A stretch of 64,000 nt of DNA from Tetmemena sp. SeJ-2015 (lineage: Eukaryota > Ciliophora > Spirotrichea > Sporadotrichida > Oxytrichidae), in contig JAJKFJ010020891.1 of assembly GCA_027382625.1 (NCBI GenBank), positions 62,001-126,000 on the forward strand. Reading direction: 5' to 3'. Positions 47,087 through 60,036 of this stretch are shown here, piece after piece (position 1 is the stretch's first letter; each line of letters begins with the position of its first letter). A program made the translations under genes and the position numbers. Below the pieces are notes generated by a model. That model was given only the letters and a program-made list of their open reading frames with translations. It had not been told where the DNA came from and made no database searches.

Positions 47087-48618
47087 GTACAGTTATGATG
47101 CATGTAGGCCAAGCAGGCAACTAAATCGGCCATGAGTTTTGGCAGTTGATGATGGATGAGTCACCAATCAAGGAAGATATATTCTTCGACAGATTCACGA
47201 ACCATGCTCGGTCAGTGCTCGTAGATTCAGAACCTAAGGTTATTAAGTCAATCCAAGACGATAAAAAGATAAACTTCATGTTTGACCCTAAGCACATGCT
47301 CTGCACTTAAAATGGAAGAGGCAATAATTGGGCTCTTGGCTACTCAAACACATACAAAGAAGCATAAGAGGCTCTTACTGGCACTGGCGACAAAGCTCTC
47401 TACGAACGAGCGATGGAGGCATTGAGGAAGGAAGTGGAAAGATCAGATTTTTTCCTAGGTATGGTTATGGTCCATTCATTGGCGGGAGGGACTGGAAGTG
47501 GGCTCGGATCCAGATTAGTAGAGGAATATAGAGATGAGTATTGCAAGTCTTACTTGATGAGCGCTTCAATTTGGCCAAACAGCAGTGGAGAAACTCCTCT
47601 CCAACACTACAACACATGCTTTTCCCTTTCTCATCTCCAGAAGAATGCAGATGCAGTACTCCTCTTCTAGAATGAGCAGATTCTCAAGGTTCTCCATAAA
47701 CTAGTATTTATAAGTTAGTAGCAGTTAAGAAAGAAGAGACAATCACCATGAATAACCTGAATGAGAGCATAGTGAGTGTACTCAGACAAATCCTCATGCC
47801 TTCTTAAGGAGAAAAGTTTGACTTCTCAGATGTTATGAATATGGCTTGCGTTCCAGTCTATAAAATCTTAGAGGGCCATACCAATCCATTCATCATGAAT
47901 AAGTAACTTATGTGTGTTGGCGATAAACTATGGAATGGCATTCTTGATGGCTGCATCAGCTAAATTCCTAATTATATCAGTTATTTCTAACATTCCTACC
48001 TATGATGCTTTTAACTCCTCTGTGAATAAAGCTGGATCAGAGTAAGCAAATAAGCTTGGACATAAATCCAAAATTGATTCTTCCAAGATAGGAGCCAATA
48101 AAAATGAAGAGACAAAATCAACATTCACTATTGAAGAATAGAACAAGAATTTCGAGTCTTGGTTCGACAAGGAAATAGCTGCTCATCATACACCAAGTGA
48201 CCCATCTTTCTCAAACTCCATTCCTCATCAGACTATATTTGCGACTGGGTATTTTAAAGGCTTCGATGCGTCGAATGAGATTTCAAGAACTTCAACAACC
48301 TTTAAACACTACAAAGACAAGCTCACCAATAAATTCAAATCAGTGGCTTGGAATCCCTCCTCTGAATCTACTAGCATCAGAGTCATAGATGAATCACCTT
48401 ACAAGAGCTACGAAGCTCTCAGGAGTTGTACTATAATTGGGAATAGAACTAGTGTTAGTGTACCCATCCGAAAATTACTAGACACTTCCTTATAAAAGTT
48501 TAATGCAAAGGCTTACTTGCATTGGTACTATTAGTATGGTATGGAGCAATAAGACTTCCTCGAGGCTTTTGATTTAGTAACTGATGTTATTGACGCTTAT
48601 GAAAGTGCTTTGTATTGA
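47083..48618 (+). CDS. Delta-tubulin
   Basis: N-terminus 'VMMHVGQAGNQIGHEFWQLM' and the tubulin nucleotide loop 'HSLAGGTGSGLGSRLVEEY' (GGTGSG) identify a tubulin. 'NWALGYSNTY', 'IWPNSSGE' and 'LSHLQKNADAVLLFQN' fit the delta class, needed for triplet microtubules of basal bodies. The C-terminus 'AKAYLHWYYQYGMEQQDFLE' matches the tubulin end, and a divergent Lys/Ser-rich stretch near 48040-48130 may be a lineage insert. Two frame breaks are repaired exactly by removing IESs with ATAA and ATTCCTA pointers, which give 'VLHKLVAVKKEETI' and 'CISQIPTYDAFN'. Stop 48616-48618. Confidence 0.88.
47696..47713 (+). other. IES in delta-tubulin, pointer ATAA
   Basis: ATAA at 47696-47699 and 47710-47713, 14 nt apart. 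Excision changes the frame by the required amount and joins 'ILKVLHK' to 'LVAVKKEETITM'. No GT-AG boundary gives the right frame. Confidence 0.7.
47964..47998 (+). other. IES in delta-tubulin, pointer ATTCCTA
   Basis: A 7-nt direct repeat at 47964-47970 and 47992-47998, 28 nt apart, same codon phase at both ends. Without removal the frame ends at a TGA near 48003; with removal it continues to the tubulin C-terminus. Confidence 0.85.
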
Positions 48619-48690
48619 TAATAGATTATTCGATTAATTTAGCTCAAGATTAGTCTGTAACAAATGTGATAGAATTATAAATTATTCAAA

Positions 48691-50654
48691 ATGAGAAATT
48701 GCAAACTTTAGGACTTTACTATGCTTATTCTCGCCCTCATCGTCTTCTTTGTTAGGGAAAATTTAGTAAATGCAAATGTGCGCTTTGTCTAAGATGTTCG
48801 CATGACTGAGGAGGAACTAATATACAAGTATCGCTTTGTATTCAGTGACTTCAGGCAACAAACTCATTTATATTTTTTGCCTATAATAAACTTTAACTCA
48901 TAATAGCTCCTCAGATTAGCTCCAAAATGCTACTGCTTTCTTAAACTTGACTATTCATTCTCACAACTACGAAAAAGGGGACGAACAGAAGCTCTACATA
49001 TTTTTAGCTGACATCAAAACTGCGAGACTGATAGCATCTGCTCTTGAAAATGCAAGAGAAAATGAACATCTCAACTATGCTTAACAGATTGAAAAGATCA
49101 TTGAGCCTTATGTGAGCATGATGCCGATCTTTGGCAGCCTCATTTTGGATGATCCTCAATAAGAGTACAGATTTGAAAAATCTAACAACATCTACAAAGA
49201 AGGAGTCTACTATGCCTTCTTCATTTATATGAATAGAGTGCTGTAATTTTTCTTGCTATTTATGGCAAGCATCTTAAAGGAGGGGAAAATATTCAACCCG
49301 ACCAATAAGATAAACAAAACATAGAAGGAAATTCGTCTAGTTTTAATTCATCTTCTCACGAGCAAAAGTCTATTTTCAAAGACCCGTAAATATTCAGAAT
49401 TGAGGATGACGACCAATATATTAGCATAGATGGAGTCATCGTTTATAGAAACTCTTGGGGATTCTTGAATTCAGAAAGAAAGCCACTGCTCATTTATTAT
49501 ACACTGACTGCCCTCTTAATTTTTGGAGTTAGCTTTGTATGGCTTTACTTGAATGTTACCTACAAGAGTGAACTCATTTTCGTGCATCACTTTATCTCTA
49601 TCACACTTTTTGCGTAGTTCCTTCAATGCATATTGATGGTATACGAGGTCTAAACTATAAACAACGAAGGATGGCTCTCTACTGGTTTTGTAATAGCAAA
49701 CATTATTTTCTCAGTTGGTAGAAACACTTCTTCTAGAGTGCTAACCTTACTAGTAGCTCTGGGCTTTGGAATAGTTCTGACACCTTCAGAGGCTAAGAGA
49801 CTCTATAGATGGAAAATTATGCTGATTGCTTTCTTGTTCGGAGCCTCCAATGCAATCTACTTAATTGCACTCTATGAGAATTAGATATTGGCTATCACCA
49901 GAAAGCAAGCTTTCGCAGTTAGTTTGGGCCTCTCCCTGACTAACACCATTTTCATTCAGTGGATTTTCTATGCCCTTAGAACTGTGATGACAAAGCTTTA
50001 ACAGTAGAATCAGATGGTGAAGTATAGCATTATGAGCAAATTCCAACATATTATGTTTGATGTGCGTTAATTCCGAGTAGTAGTGATGGTGTGTTGTGTT
50101 ATGGGTGTAGTAGGTATGATGGCAGAGTTATACTACCAAGGACAGGGTGATAAAGATGAGCTGTGGCATTACGAGTGGATAATTGAGTCCTACTGGTTTT
50201 CATTATTCACACTATTCCTGTTGGCTATGATGGTAATCATGAGGCCAAATCCTATGTCTGCTACGCTAGCCATGATGCAACAAATCGGACCAGAAGCCAC
50301 TAACAATTATTGCTACCTTTTATTCAACATTTTCTGAGGTTTTTAAATTGTGTGAATGGATCAGGGAGAGCTAATGAGGGTGACAACGACGAGCAACTTA
50401 CAGATCAGCCTGATGACGAAAATTCCATTGAGCTTAGTGATATAAGCAGCAAGAAAAAGCAAAAGCAAAACTTAAACCCATAAAAGTTCACTAATCATTT
50501 GTATAACGAGGGAAGGAGGCTTAACAACAACGAGATACAAAGTGACTAGTTAGATCCCCAAAGTCAACCTGTTAATTAGTTTGAAGGAGGGCAAGGAGTC
50601 AAGGCTTAAATGTACACCAAGAAAAATTTGTAAATCTAAATTACTGATAATTGA
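48691..50654 (+). CDS. TMEM87/GPR107-like seven-TM protein
   Basis: Lung seven-transmembrane receptor (GPR107/TMEM87) family: N-terminal signal-like helix ('MLILALIVFFV'), a luminal domain ending 'GVYYAFFIYMN', then 'YRNSWGFLNSERKPLL' before the membrane part, equal to the family's N-P/S-W/Y-G-F/Y-L-x-x-E motif. Seven hydrophobic helices follow (49530-50330), including 'LTLLVALGFGIVLTPSEAKR', then an acidic Gln/Asn-rich tail. Homologues work in Golgi and endosome trafficking. Interruptions: an IES with pointer AACTCAT (48861-48901), a 32-nt GT-AG intron (49238-49269) and an IES with pointer AATT (50305-50349). Stop 50652-50654. Confidence 0.85.
48861..48901 (+). other. IES in TMEM87-like gene, pointer AACTCAT
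   Basis: AACTCAT at 48861-48867 and 48895-48901, 34 nt apart. Excision joins 'FSDFRQQTH' to 'NSSSDQLQNATAFLNLTIHS' in one frame. The segment is almost pure AT. Confidence 0.85.
50305..50349 (+). other. IES in TMEM87-like gene, pointer AATT
   Basis: AATT at 50305-50308 and 50346-50349, 41 nt apart, in the same codon phase. It removes an in-frame TGA at about 50335 and joins the last membrane segment to the acidic tail. Confidence 0.7.
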
Positions 50655-50926
50655 TTCTATACTACCATTCATAATTTACAACACTTATTTTAAAAAAATG
50701 AATGGTATTTTATGAATATTCAAGTAAGAGAAGATAATCTCATAACAGATACCTATAAATAATATTTTTAAAAGGAGTCTTAAGAAATATTGATACAATT
50801 ATTTGATGAAATAGTTTAGTGTATCTATAAAAAAAAGATTTAATAAATTCATTCAATATTTTATCTTCCTAACAAATTTCTTCTATATTAAATTCAATCT
50901 ACGGTTGGAAATATTTTCTAAATAAA

Positions 50927-52995
50927 ATGAAGACAACTTAGAATTTGAGAAAATCACTCTATAAGGTACTATCTTCAGAAGGTCAATAACTGTCCTAAAA
51001 TAATAAAAGAAAGCTTTTATTGTCCAGCTAAAGTTGCAAATTTGGTAACAGAGTGGTATTCGGAATGGAGTCAAGACTTTAGATTTAAAAAGGAGTTGAT
51101 TTGCTTGGATAGGCAGTGGGAACCACACTAGGTCCAGGTGGAAGAAATGTGATTCTCCAAGTTCCGCCATCTCATGAGAGTGGTCTCCAATAATATATAT
51201 TTTTAAATATTGTGGATTACAACCTCAGAGTTTAGACCCTTCCTTTACTAAACCTTACATCACAAAAGATGGAGTGACAGTAGCTAGATCAATATAACTG
51301 CTCCCTTAAATTCTCCCAACCTTGGGAGCTAAACTGATAAGCGATGCCTCAGACAGGACAAATTCTGAATGCGGAGACGGCACCACAACTAGTACTATAA
51401 TTGCCCAAGGAATTTTATAGGAAGGTGTCAAGGCATTGCAATATGGCAAGCTAAACCCTGTAGAACTCAGAAAAGGGATATAGAAAAGTGTGCACGCAAT
51501 ATGCTAAGAGATAGACAAAATGAGTAAGAAGATAGATATACAGACAGAAGAAGGGCTAGAGGATATCAAGAATATTGCTTTAGTTTCTTCTAATGGGGAT
51601 CAAGAAATAGCTATAATATTTATTAGAAATATATTAGACTCTATTTTTGAGCTTCTGCAATCGCAGAGATTCATGCTCGAGTGGGAGGTGAAGGTACCAT
51701 TTCAATTTAAGAAGGACATGGTTAGTAAAGAATTGAGGTAAACTACCTAGAAGGTTATTCGATAAATTCAGGGTATCTCTCCCCTTATTTCGCATCTTCA
51801 GATCTAAAAGGAGGGAGTAATAAAAAGAAGGGAGCAAATGATAAGATGATAGAGTTTGAGAATGGAGTGTATGTAGTAACTATAGATCAGACAATCACAT
51901 ATGCTCAGATAGCTTTTACCATTTCTTGAGTTTGCTAAGAAAACTCAAAAGCCTTTAGTGATAATTAGCAAGTGAATTTGAAGCAGAGCCTCTAACGAAC
52001 TTAGTGATAAATAAGCTATAAAATAATCTTAAAATCGTTGCTGTCAAAGCACCTATTTAAGATACTAGGTGTTAATTTTTAACATTATTTTCATGGGAAG
52101 AGATTACATGGAGGATATTGCTGTGCTTACTGGAGCCACTTTACTTTCTGCTGAGTTGGATACAACTAATTAGAAAGAGTGGATCCAGTTTATGTATGGG
52201 CAAATGCGAAAAAGTATAAATAGACAGTAAGCAATCTGTATTCATTAAAGGGAAATGGCTAACCATGATTTGATCTAGCAAAGAATAGATTTACTCTCAG
52301 ATTAAGTTTAATAAGAGATGTATATGATTTATATTTAAAGTTGAAGAAGACATTTTGCTTGGAGATCTTTGACAAAGAGAAATTCTTGGAGAGGATAGCT
52401 AAATTCAAAGGAGGGATAGCTACAATAAAAGCAGCTGGGAGATCAGAAGTGGAGATGAATGAAAATAGAGACAGAATTGAAGATGCCGTGCATGCTGTGA
52501 GAGCTGCAATTGAAGATGGAGTTGTAATAGGTGGAGGGTGTGCTCTGATGTACGCTGCTAATAAATGCTTGCATGGTCTTGAACTTTCAAACTATGATTA
52601 GTCTGTGGGTAGAGATTATTATTTTAGATATCGTACTTAAAGTTAGCTCATTACCACTTCTGAAAATCTATCAGAACGCAAATATCTTAGACTCTAGTGA
52701 AGGTGGATACATCAGAGATAAGCTTTTGTCAATGAAAGACGAGAGACTTGGTTATGATGGCAAGGCTAGGGAGATTTGCAATCTCTTGGAGAGAAACATT
52801 ATAGACCCTGCCAAGGTAGTAAAGAGTGCTTTGAAAAACGGGGCAGGAGTTGCAAGTATACTACTAACAGCAGATTGTGCAGTAATTTAAGACAACCATA
52901 TATCTTCTAAAGGAGTGAGAATACATGAGCAGATTAATATAAACTCAAATCATAATAAATTTATATAATTAAAATCTTTTTTGCGCAGTTTATGA
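50927..52995 (+). CDS. HSP60: Type I chaperonin Hsp60 (Cpn60), probably mitochondrial
   Basis: Starts 'MKTTQNLRKSLYKVLSS', a basic Ser/Thr-rich leader suited to mitochondrial import. Family motifs in order: 'GVDLLGQAVGTTLGPGGRNV', 'ITKDGVTVARSI', 'GDGTTTSTIIAQ', 'LNPVELRKGI', 'SSNGDQEI', 'LEGYSINSGYLSPYF', 'KPLVIIS', 'VAVKAP', 'VVIGGGCALM', 'LGYDGKARE', 'NIIDPAKVVKSAL', 'GAGVASILLTA'. This is the full GroEL-type order (group I, not CCT). The gene is cut by IESs (51188-51222 CAA, 51609-51653 AGCT, 52315-52366 GAGAT, plus 4-7 nt candidates near 51910, 51970 and 52600) and a 32-nt intron at 52069-52100. Stop 52993-52995 after an AT-rich tail. Confidence 0.92.
51188..51222 (+). other. IES in Hsp60, pointer CAA
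   Basis: CAA at 51188-51190 and 51220-51222, 32 nt apart. Excision joins 'HESGLQ' to 'PQSLDPSFTKPYITKDG', matching the chaperonin order. Confidence 0.75.
51609..51653 (+). other. IES in Hsp60, pointer AGCT
   Basis: AGCT at 51609-51612 and 51650-51653, 41 nt apart. Excision gives 'NGDQEIASAIAEIHARVGGE', which has exactly the residue count of GroEL between NGDQEI and the following G-x-E-G. Confidence 0.88.
52315..52366 (+). other. IES in Hsp60, pointer GAGAT
   Basis: GAGAT at 52315-52319 and 52362-52366, 47 nt apart, same phase. Excision removes an in-frame TGA and joins 'LLSDQVQQE' to 'IFDKEKFLERIAKF'. Confidence 0.85.
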
Positions 52996-53068
52996 AATTT
53001 AACTTTAATGAGTTGATTGAACTAGTTTATCTATTTTAAATTATAAATTTGCAAACTTAAGTTATAAA

Positions 53069-53691
53069 ATGTGGTCAGAGTTATTCTTTCAGAATCTAAA
53101 CGACTTTAGACATCAGCTCAGATCTAGATACTCAAATAAAGAATTGGAGGCTTTCTTTTATAGTGAACTAAAGTCCCATGCTTTTGAGAATTTTGTAGAA
53201 GTGTTTTCCAAATAAGAAGAAGAACTAGAATAAAAAGATAAAGCTGAAGTAAGCATTTTATAAGATGCAAATGAAGCTGCTCAAGACATTAAAAGCTCAT
53301 CAATTAGAGATATGAATAATAATAAATCTTCAAAGGTGAGTTAAAGATATCCTAAGATAGAAATAGACTACTGCTCTCCATTAAGAAGGAATTTCTTAGT
53401 CAAAAATGCCTCAGTTCTATACGATTTCGACTCTAATACATTGAAAGTTTGTAGAAATCATATTCACTCCTATCAAATCTTGAAGGAGGATTTTAGAAGG
53501 GAAAATTAACTTGCTTATGATTTTATCATCGAGAAGAGAAATATTTAAAACGATATCGATTAACTAGCACAAAGCTTTATAAGGGCTTGTCACGCTGAGT
53601 ACCAGGCTAGTGAAGCAAGTCCTAGAAATTAATAGAAACTAGAGGATAGTGCAGTTTTGCGCTGTGCTAATCATCACTTGAGGGTAAGTAA
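53069..53691 (+). CDS. Unidentified protein, 3' end uncertain
   Basis: ATG 53069 opens 'MWSELFFQNLNDFRHQLRSR', an acidic Gln/Lys-rich middle, and 'YCSPLRRNFLVKNASVLYDF'. It stays coherent to 'VLRCANHHLRV' near 53690, where a GTAAGT donor occurs. The raw frame continues through AT-rich sequence to a TGA at 53996-53998, inside the next gene, so splicing or IES removal must end it earlier. Mostly helical and hydrophilic; no domain recognised. Confidence 0.6.
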
Positions 53692-53865
53692 AGTCAATTT
53701 AATTCATTAAGAGATTATAATAAAAATCATAAATTTAATTAGAAGGATGGAATTTATTTTCAAAATAGGAGTGAAAATATTTGAATATTTAATTTATTGT
53801 GAGATCTTATTTAAGATTCATAATATTTTAAATATTATAAAATATAAATTAAGCCAAAATAAAAA

Positions 53866-54927
53866 ATGCAATTTCAGCAAACTTTAAATAACTCATAGAA
53901 AAATATTGCTACTGAAGAGAAGAAGCAAGCTGTCATATCAGATTTAAAAACTCAGGAATGCAACAGTAAAAATTAATTATAGACTTAACCCAATCTGACC
54001 TCTCAGCCTATTCAGCAGTATCCCTACTACAACTAAACTTATCCTCAGCAAGCAGATTATACAAATTGGTATTATCCCTAGGGTTTCATGAATTACTAGA
54101 CTCCACAGCAATATTAGCAATATTACTAAATGATGCCCACTAATAATTACTACTACAACAACAGCAGCTATTGTCAAACCTATAACTAGCCATCCCAGAT
54201 ATCATCTACCCAAAATTAAAAACCTGTAAAAATTGAGAGAAAAAGTGGAATGAGAAATAAATATTTGAATCTGTAGAAGTACAAGAGAAGAATGACTTAT
54301 GATTTGGGTTACTCAGAGGAAGAATATTAGAAACTCTAGTATCAGTTTTCATGTTTTGGTAAATTTAAAGACTGGCTTGCCCAATAATACATTTAAAAAT
54401 AAAATTCGTAGGAGGCAAATAAATAAACTCACAATGAATCAATATCAGATCAATCAGGAGATTTAATCTTAAAATCTGATAACACTGTTGATAATGACGA
54501 AGAACATTAAGATGTTTCATTAAGCAAGAAAAAGAGAGAATAAAAATAATTAAATAAAAAAATAGAAAGATTATAAAAGCAATTAAAAGAGCTGAAAATG
54601 TTAAATGAGTAACGAACAAGAGAGATGGAAGAAGAGAAAGAGCAATTTATAAAGAAAATTAAAGAGAAATAGGATTCTTACAAATTCATGTTCGACAATC
54701 TCAATGTTATCTCAAGTGTAGTTCTCCAATCAGATGGAGATAAAGAAAAACTTAGAGAAAATGTTAAAGAAAAACTAAGGCATTTACACGAGAAATTAAC
54801 TGTAGATAAGTTGGAATCTGAGGAAAAAAGCTAATAGGTTGAAGGGAGTGCCAAAGAAAGGCTGCTCTAAACCATTTAAAAATATATGAACTATCAAGAA
54901 TAAAATGAAGATGAAGACCAACAATGA
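53866..54927 (+). CDS. N/Q/Y-rich protein with coiled-coil C-terminus
   Basis: Uninterrupted 354 codons from ATG 53866 to TGA 54925-54927, with about 30 TAA/TAG codons read as Gln. Residues 40-120 form a Tyr/Gln/Asn/Pro low-complexity region ('QPIQQYPYYNQTYPQQ', 'YYYNNSSY') of prion-like type. A basic segment with 'MTYDLGYSEEEYQ' follows, then a Lys/Glu/Leu-rich heptad-like stretch (about residues 215-310) that predicts a coiled coil, and an acidic Gln-rich end. Such proteins often assemble in RNP granules, but function here is inference. No IES or intron. Confidence 0.85.
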
Positions 54928-55116
54928 TTGTTAAGAAAAGGTTATCAATTAATTATTTTTAAATCATATTTTTTAAAATTTTAGTTAAATTTAGATCTAA
55001 TTTTGATTTTTAAAAAATTATATTATTAAATATCATGAATTATTTAAGACATCATATTAATTAGGGTTTAATTCGGAGAAATCTCAAATTTCGAAAATAT
55101 TTATAGCTAAAACTAA

Positions 55117-55335
55117 ATGTTCTTGTAGAATAGAGGATACTATATCTTAAAGAGTGCAATAAACGATTATCAATGGGATGAGTGGTACAAAGTAGTAGCA
55201 AAAGAAGTAGTTAAGAAAAATTAGGCTGTAGTTCGAAATCAGTTGCCCTTTAAGACTGCAAAATAAATAGCTTTGGAAGAATTAAATGGTAAAGAGGTAA
55301 AAGGAATTAGGTCTATAAGTAGTTTGATATATTGA
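55117..55335 (+). CDS. Small unidentified protein
   Basis: 72 codons from ATG 55117 ('MFLQNRGYYILKSAINDYQW') to TGA 55333-55335, with protein-like composition ('EWYKVVAKEVVKKNQAVVRN'). A GTAAAA donor-like site follows 'EELNGKE', so a longer spliced product is possible. Lies between the N/Q/Y-rich gene and the kinase gene. Function unknown. Confidence 0.5.
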
Positions 55336-55409
55336 GTAGAAGCACATCTATCATTCATTTCATCTCTAGTGTTGTATTTTTGGTAAAAATTATTAAATAA
55401 AGAAAAGTA

Positions 55410-58084
<2,675 letters not shown>

Positions 58085-58106
58085 TAAGCAGTAATTTATC
58101 TAGAGT

Positions 58107-59033
58107 TATTATAGATTTAGAGATGATTTTTAAAATTTTGAAATAAATAAATAATTAGTTGGAGTACGTTAAATACCCCTCGCCTAAATTAAATAGTTTT
58201 TAGTTTGAATTCTATCTATTGGATTATAACTGTGCGAAAACCGATTAGTACATTAGCACAATGAAGGCGTAACCCATTTTAAAAGTACACTCTAATTGTG
58301 CAAATTTGCTAAAGTGTCAAACCGTCAACTTGCTAGACATGCTTATTTAGGCGTACCGTCCAGTCATCTACAGCCGCTTCGGTTGTTCCCCATTGGTCTA
58401 AGTGGCTAGGATAGGGCGAGACTCCCCGGCCCCGGGTCAGGGCGAAGGTAGGTGTCCGGGGTGTACCCCATGGTCAGGCGGAGTACCCCCCCAGGGGGAG
58501 GGGGTTCGAACCCCACCGGTGACCCACCCCAACCGGCCCTCACTGTTACTGTTGCTCTACTCATCCTTACCAAGTCCTCTCTGTAAACTCCGGCTCTCAC
58601 ACACACACCGTACCCTGTCACCGGTGGGGTTCGAACCCCCTCCCCCTGGGGGGGTACTCCGCCTGACCATGGGGTACACCCCGGACACCTACCTTCGCCC
58701 TGACCCGGGGCCGGGGAGTCTCGCCCTATCCTAGCCACTTAGACCAATGGGGAACAACCGAAGCGGCTGTAGATGACTGGACGGTACGCCTGAATAAGCA
58801 TGTCTAGCAAGTTGACGGTTTGACACTTTAGCACATTTGCACAATTAGAGTGTACTTTTAAAATGGGTTACGCCTTCATTGTGCTAATGTACTAATCGGT
58901 TTTCGCACAGTTATAATCCAATAGATAGAATTCACACTAAAAACTATTTAATTTAGGCGAGGGGTATTTAACGTACTCCAACTAATTATTTATTTATTTC
59001 AAAATTTTAAAAATCATCTCTAAATCTATAATA
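58107..59033. mobile_element. GC-rich fold-back element with tRNA-like A and B boxes
   Basis: Inverted arms 58107-58523 and 58617-59033 (417 bp each) with three mismatches noticed, around a 93-base unique centre. The outer 200 bases of each arm are AT-rich; the inner 180 are strongly GC-rich, unlike anything else here. Each arm has a tRNA-type A-box-like 'tggtctaagtgg' (58394-58405 and mirror) and a perfect B box 'ggttcgaaccc' (58503-58513 and mirror), about 110 nt apart, as in tRNA-derived SINEs. No cloverleaf can be closed, so it is not a tRNA gene. The two long frames at 58.4-58.7 kb are shadows of the inverted repeat. Confidence 0.75.
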
Positions 59034-59248
59034 TCTATAAATAAAGCTAATTAATAATTTCAAGCGATCATTTATAAATTCTTATGAAAATTATACGAAT
59101 TTTAGTGAAGTTAAAAGAAATTGTCTATTTACATATTTTTCCTCAGTAAAACGGTTTCAAAGAACTTCATTCTTTAGGGGTAGAAAGCCTTCAAAATATA
59201 ACTTATATATGGTGGCATAATTCTCAATAATTAATAGACCAATTTATA

Positions 59249-59833
59249 TCACGATATAAAATCTTGGAGCCACTTAAAACCTGTTTAGATTCCTACATTG
59301 CATATTGCATTACACATGAAGAGTTCTAAAGGCCTTGCTGGTTCAGAACTATCTTTCCTATCTTCTTAACCATATTCATGAGAGGATGGCAGCCCCAGAA
59401 CCTATCTCAGCTCTTCTTCACATACTGCACCTATTTTATCAGTTTTATTTCCGAATACTAAGATAGGTAGGCTCTATAGCTCTAAAACATTTAGTATGGC
59501 GTCAAATTCGAATTTAGCCTCCTCAAATCTCGAGTTATCTGAGGAATCTACAACGAATACGATTGCATTTGCAGTACTACAATATTCTATCCATTACTTT
59601 CTTGCGTAATTATATTCCGATAAGTCAAAAATAGTGCAATATATGTTGCCTAAGGTGGCTTTGCCTATATTAGGGTGAGCAGTAGGCTCAGTTGGAATTC
59701 TTGAGTTTATCTATAGAAGAGTATTAGATATAGTAGTCTTTCCCGCAAAGTCAAGACCAATAATGGCAATGTTAGCAGTTTTTTAGTTTATTTCCAAGTC
59801 ATTTGAGGAGTTAAAGATATTCAAATCCTACAT
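59249..59833 (-). CDS. SAR1: SAR1-type small GTPase
   Basis: A single uninterrupted frame of 194 codons from ATG 59833 leftward to TGA 59249-59251. P-loop 'IIGLDFAGKTT', switch region 'PTAHPNIGKATLGN', 'VVDSSDNSRF', 'GNKTDKIGA' (NKxD) and the C-terminal 'RPLELFMCNAICNVGIQTGF' with 'KWLQDFIS' match SAR1, the COPII-coat GTPase that acts at ER exit sites. The usual D-x-x-G of switch II is 'DLSE' here, so the catalytic Gly is replaced; the SAR1 start helix is also replaced by a polar 'QDLNIFNSS'. It may be a divergent paralogue. No intron or IES. Confidence 0.85.
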
Positions 59834-60036
59834 GTTTTTGAGTGCTTATTAATTTGGATGATTTATATTGCGACTGCTTTAGTTTTCTTTATCTATAATT
59901 TAAAACTACAGTCAAATTCCAAGATCCGATCTGTACTTACAATTGAAGATTAGATGACTATGCATTTTATAATTTTACTTTTTCATATATAAAGAGATTA
60001 GAAATGGTGTGACTTTCTTGCTACGCAGTGCCTTTC

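Noticed and set aside
50883..51170. 95-codon minus-strand frame
   Set aside because: Antisense to the N-terminus of Hsp60, which has clear family motifs on the plus strand.
58394..58513. A tRNA gene (A and B boxes present)
   Set aside because: The acceptor stem does not close and the T stem is imperfect; the boxes are about 110 nt apart. A tRNA-derived element fits better.
58402..58738. Two 110-codon GC-rich frames on opposite strands with the same first 40 residues
   Set aside because: They are the two arms of the inverted repeat read outward; there is no codon-usage similarity to neighbouring genes and no conserved motif.
58107..59033. Inverted repeat as a whole-genome-amplification chimaera
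   Set aside because: Several mismatches between arms and a 93-base unique centre suggest an older biological element; kept open only for the 26-kb palindrome, in which I found no mismatch.
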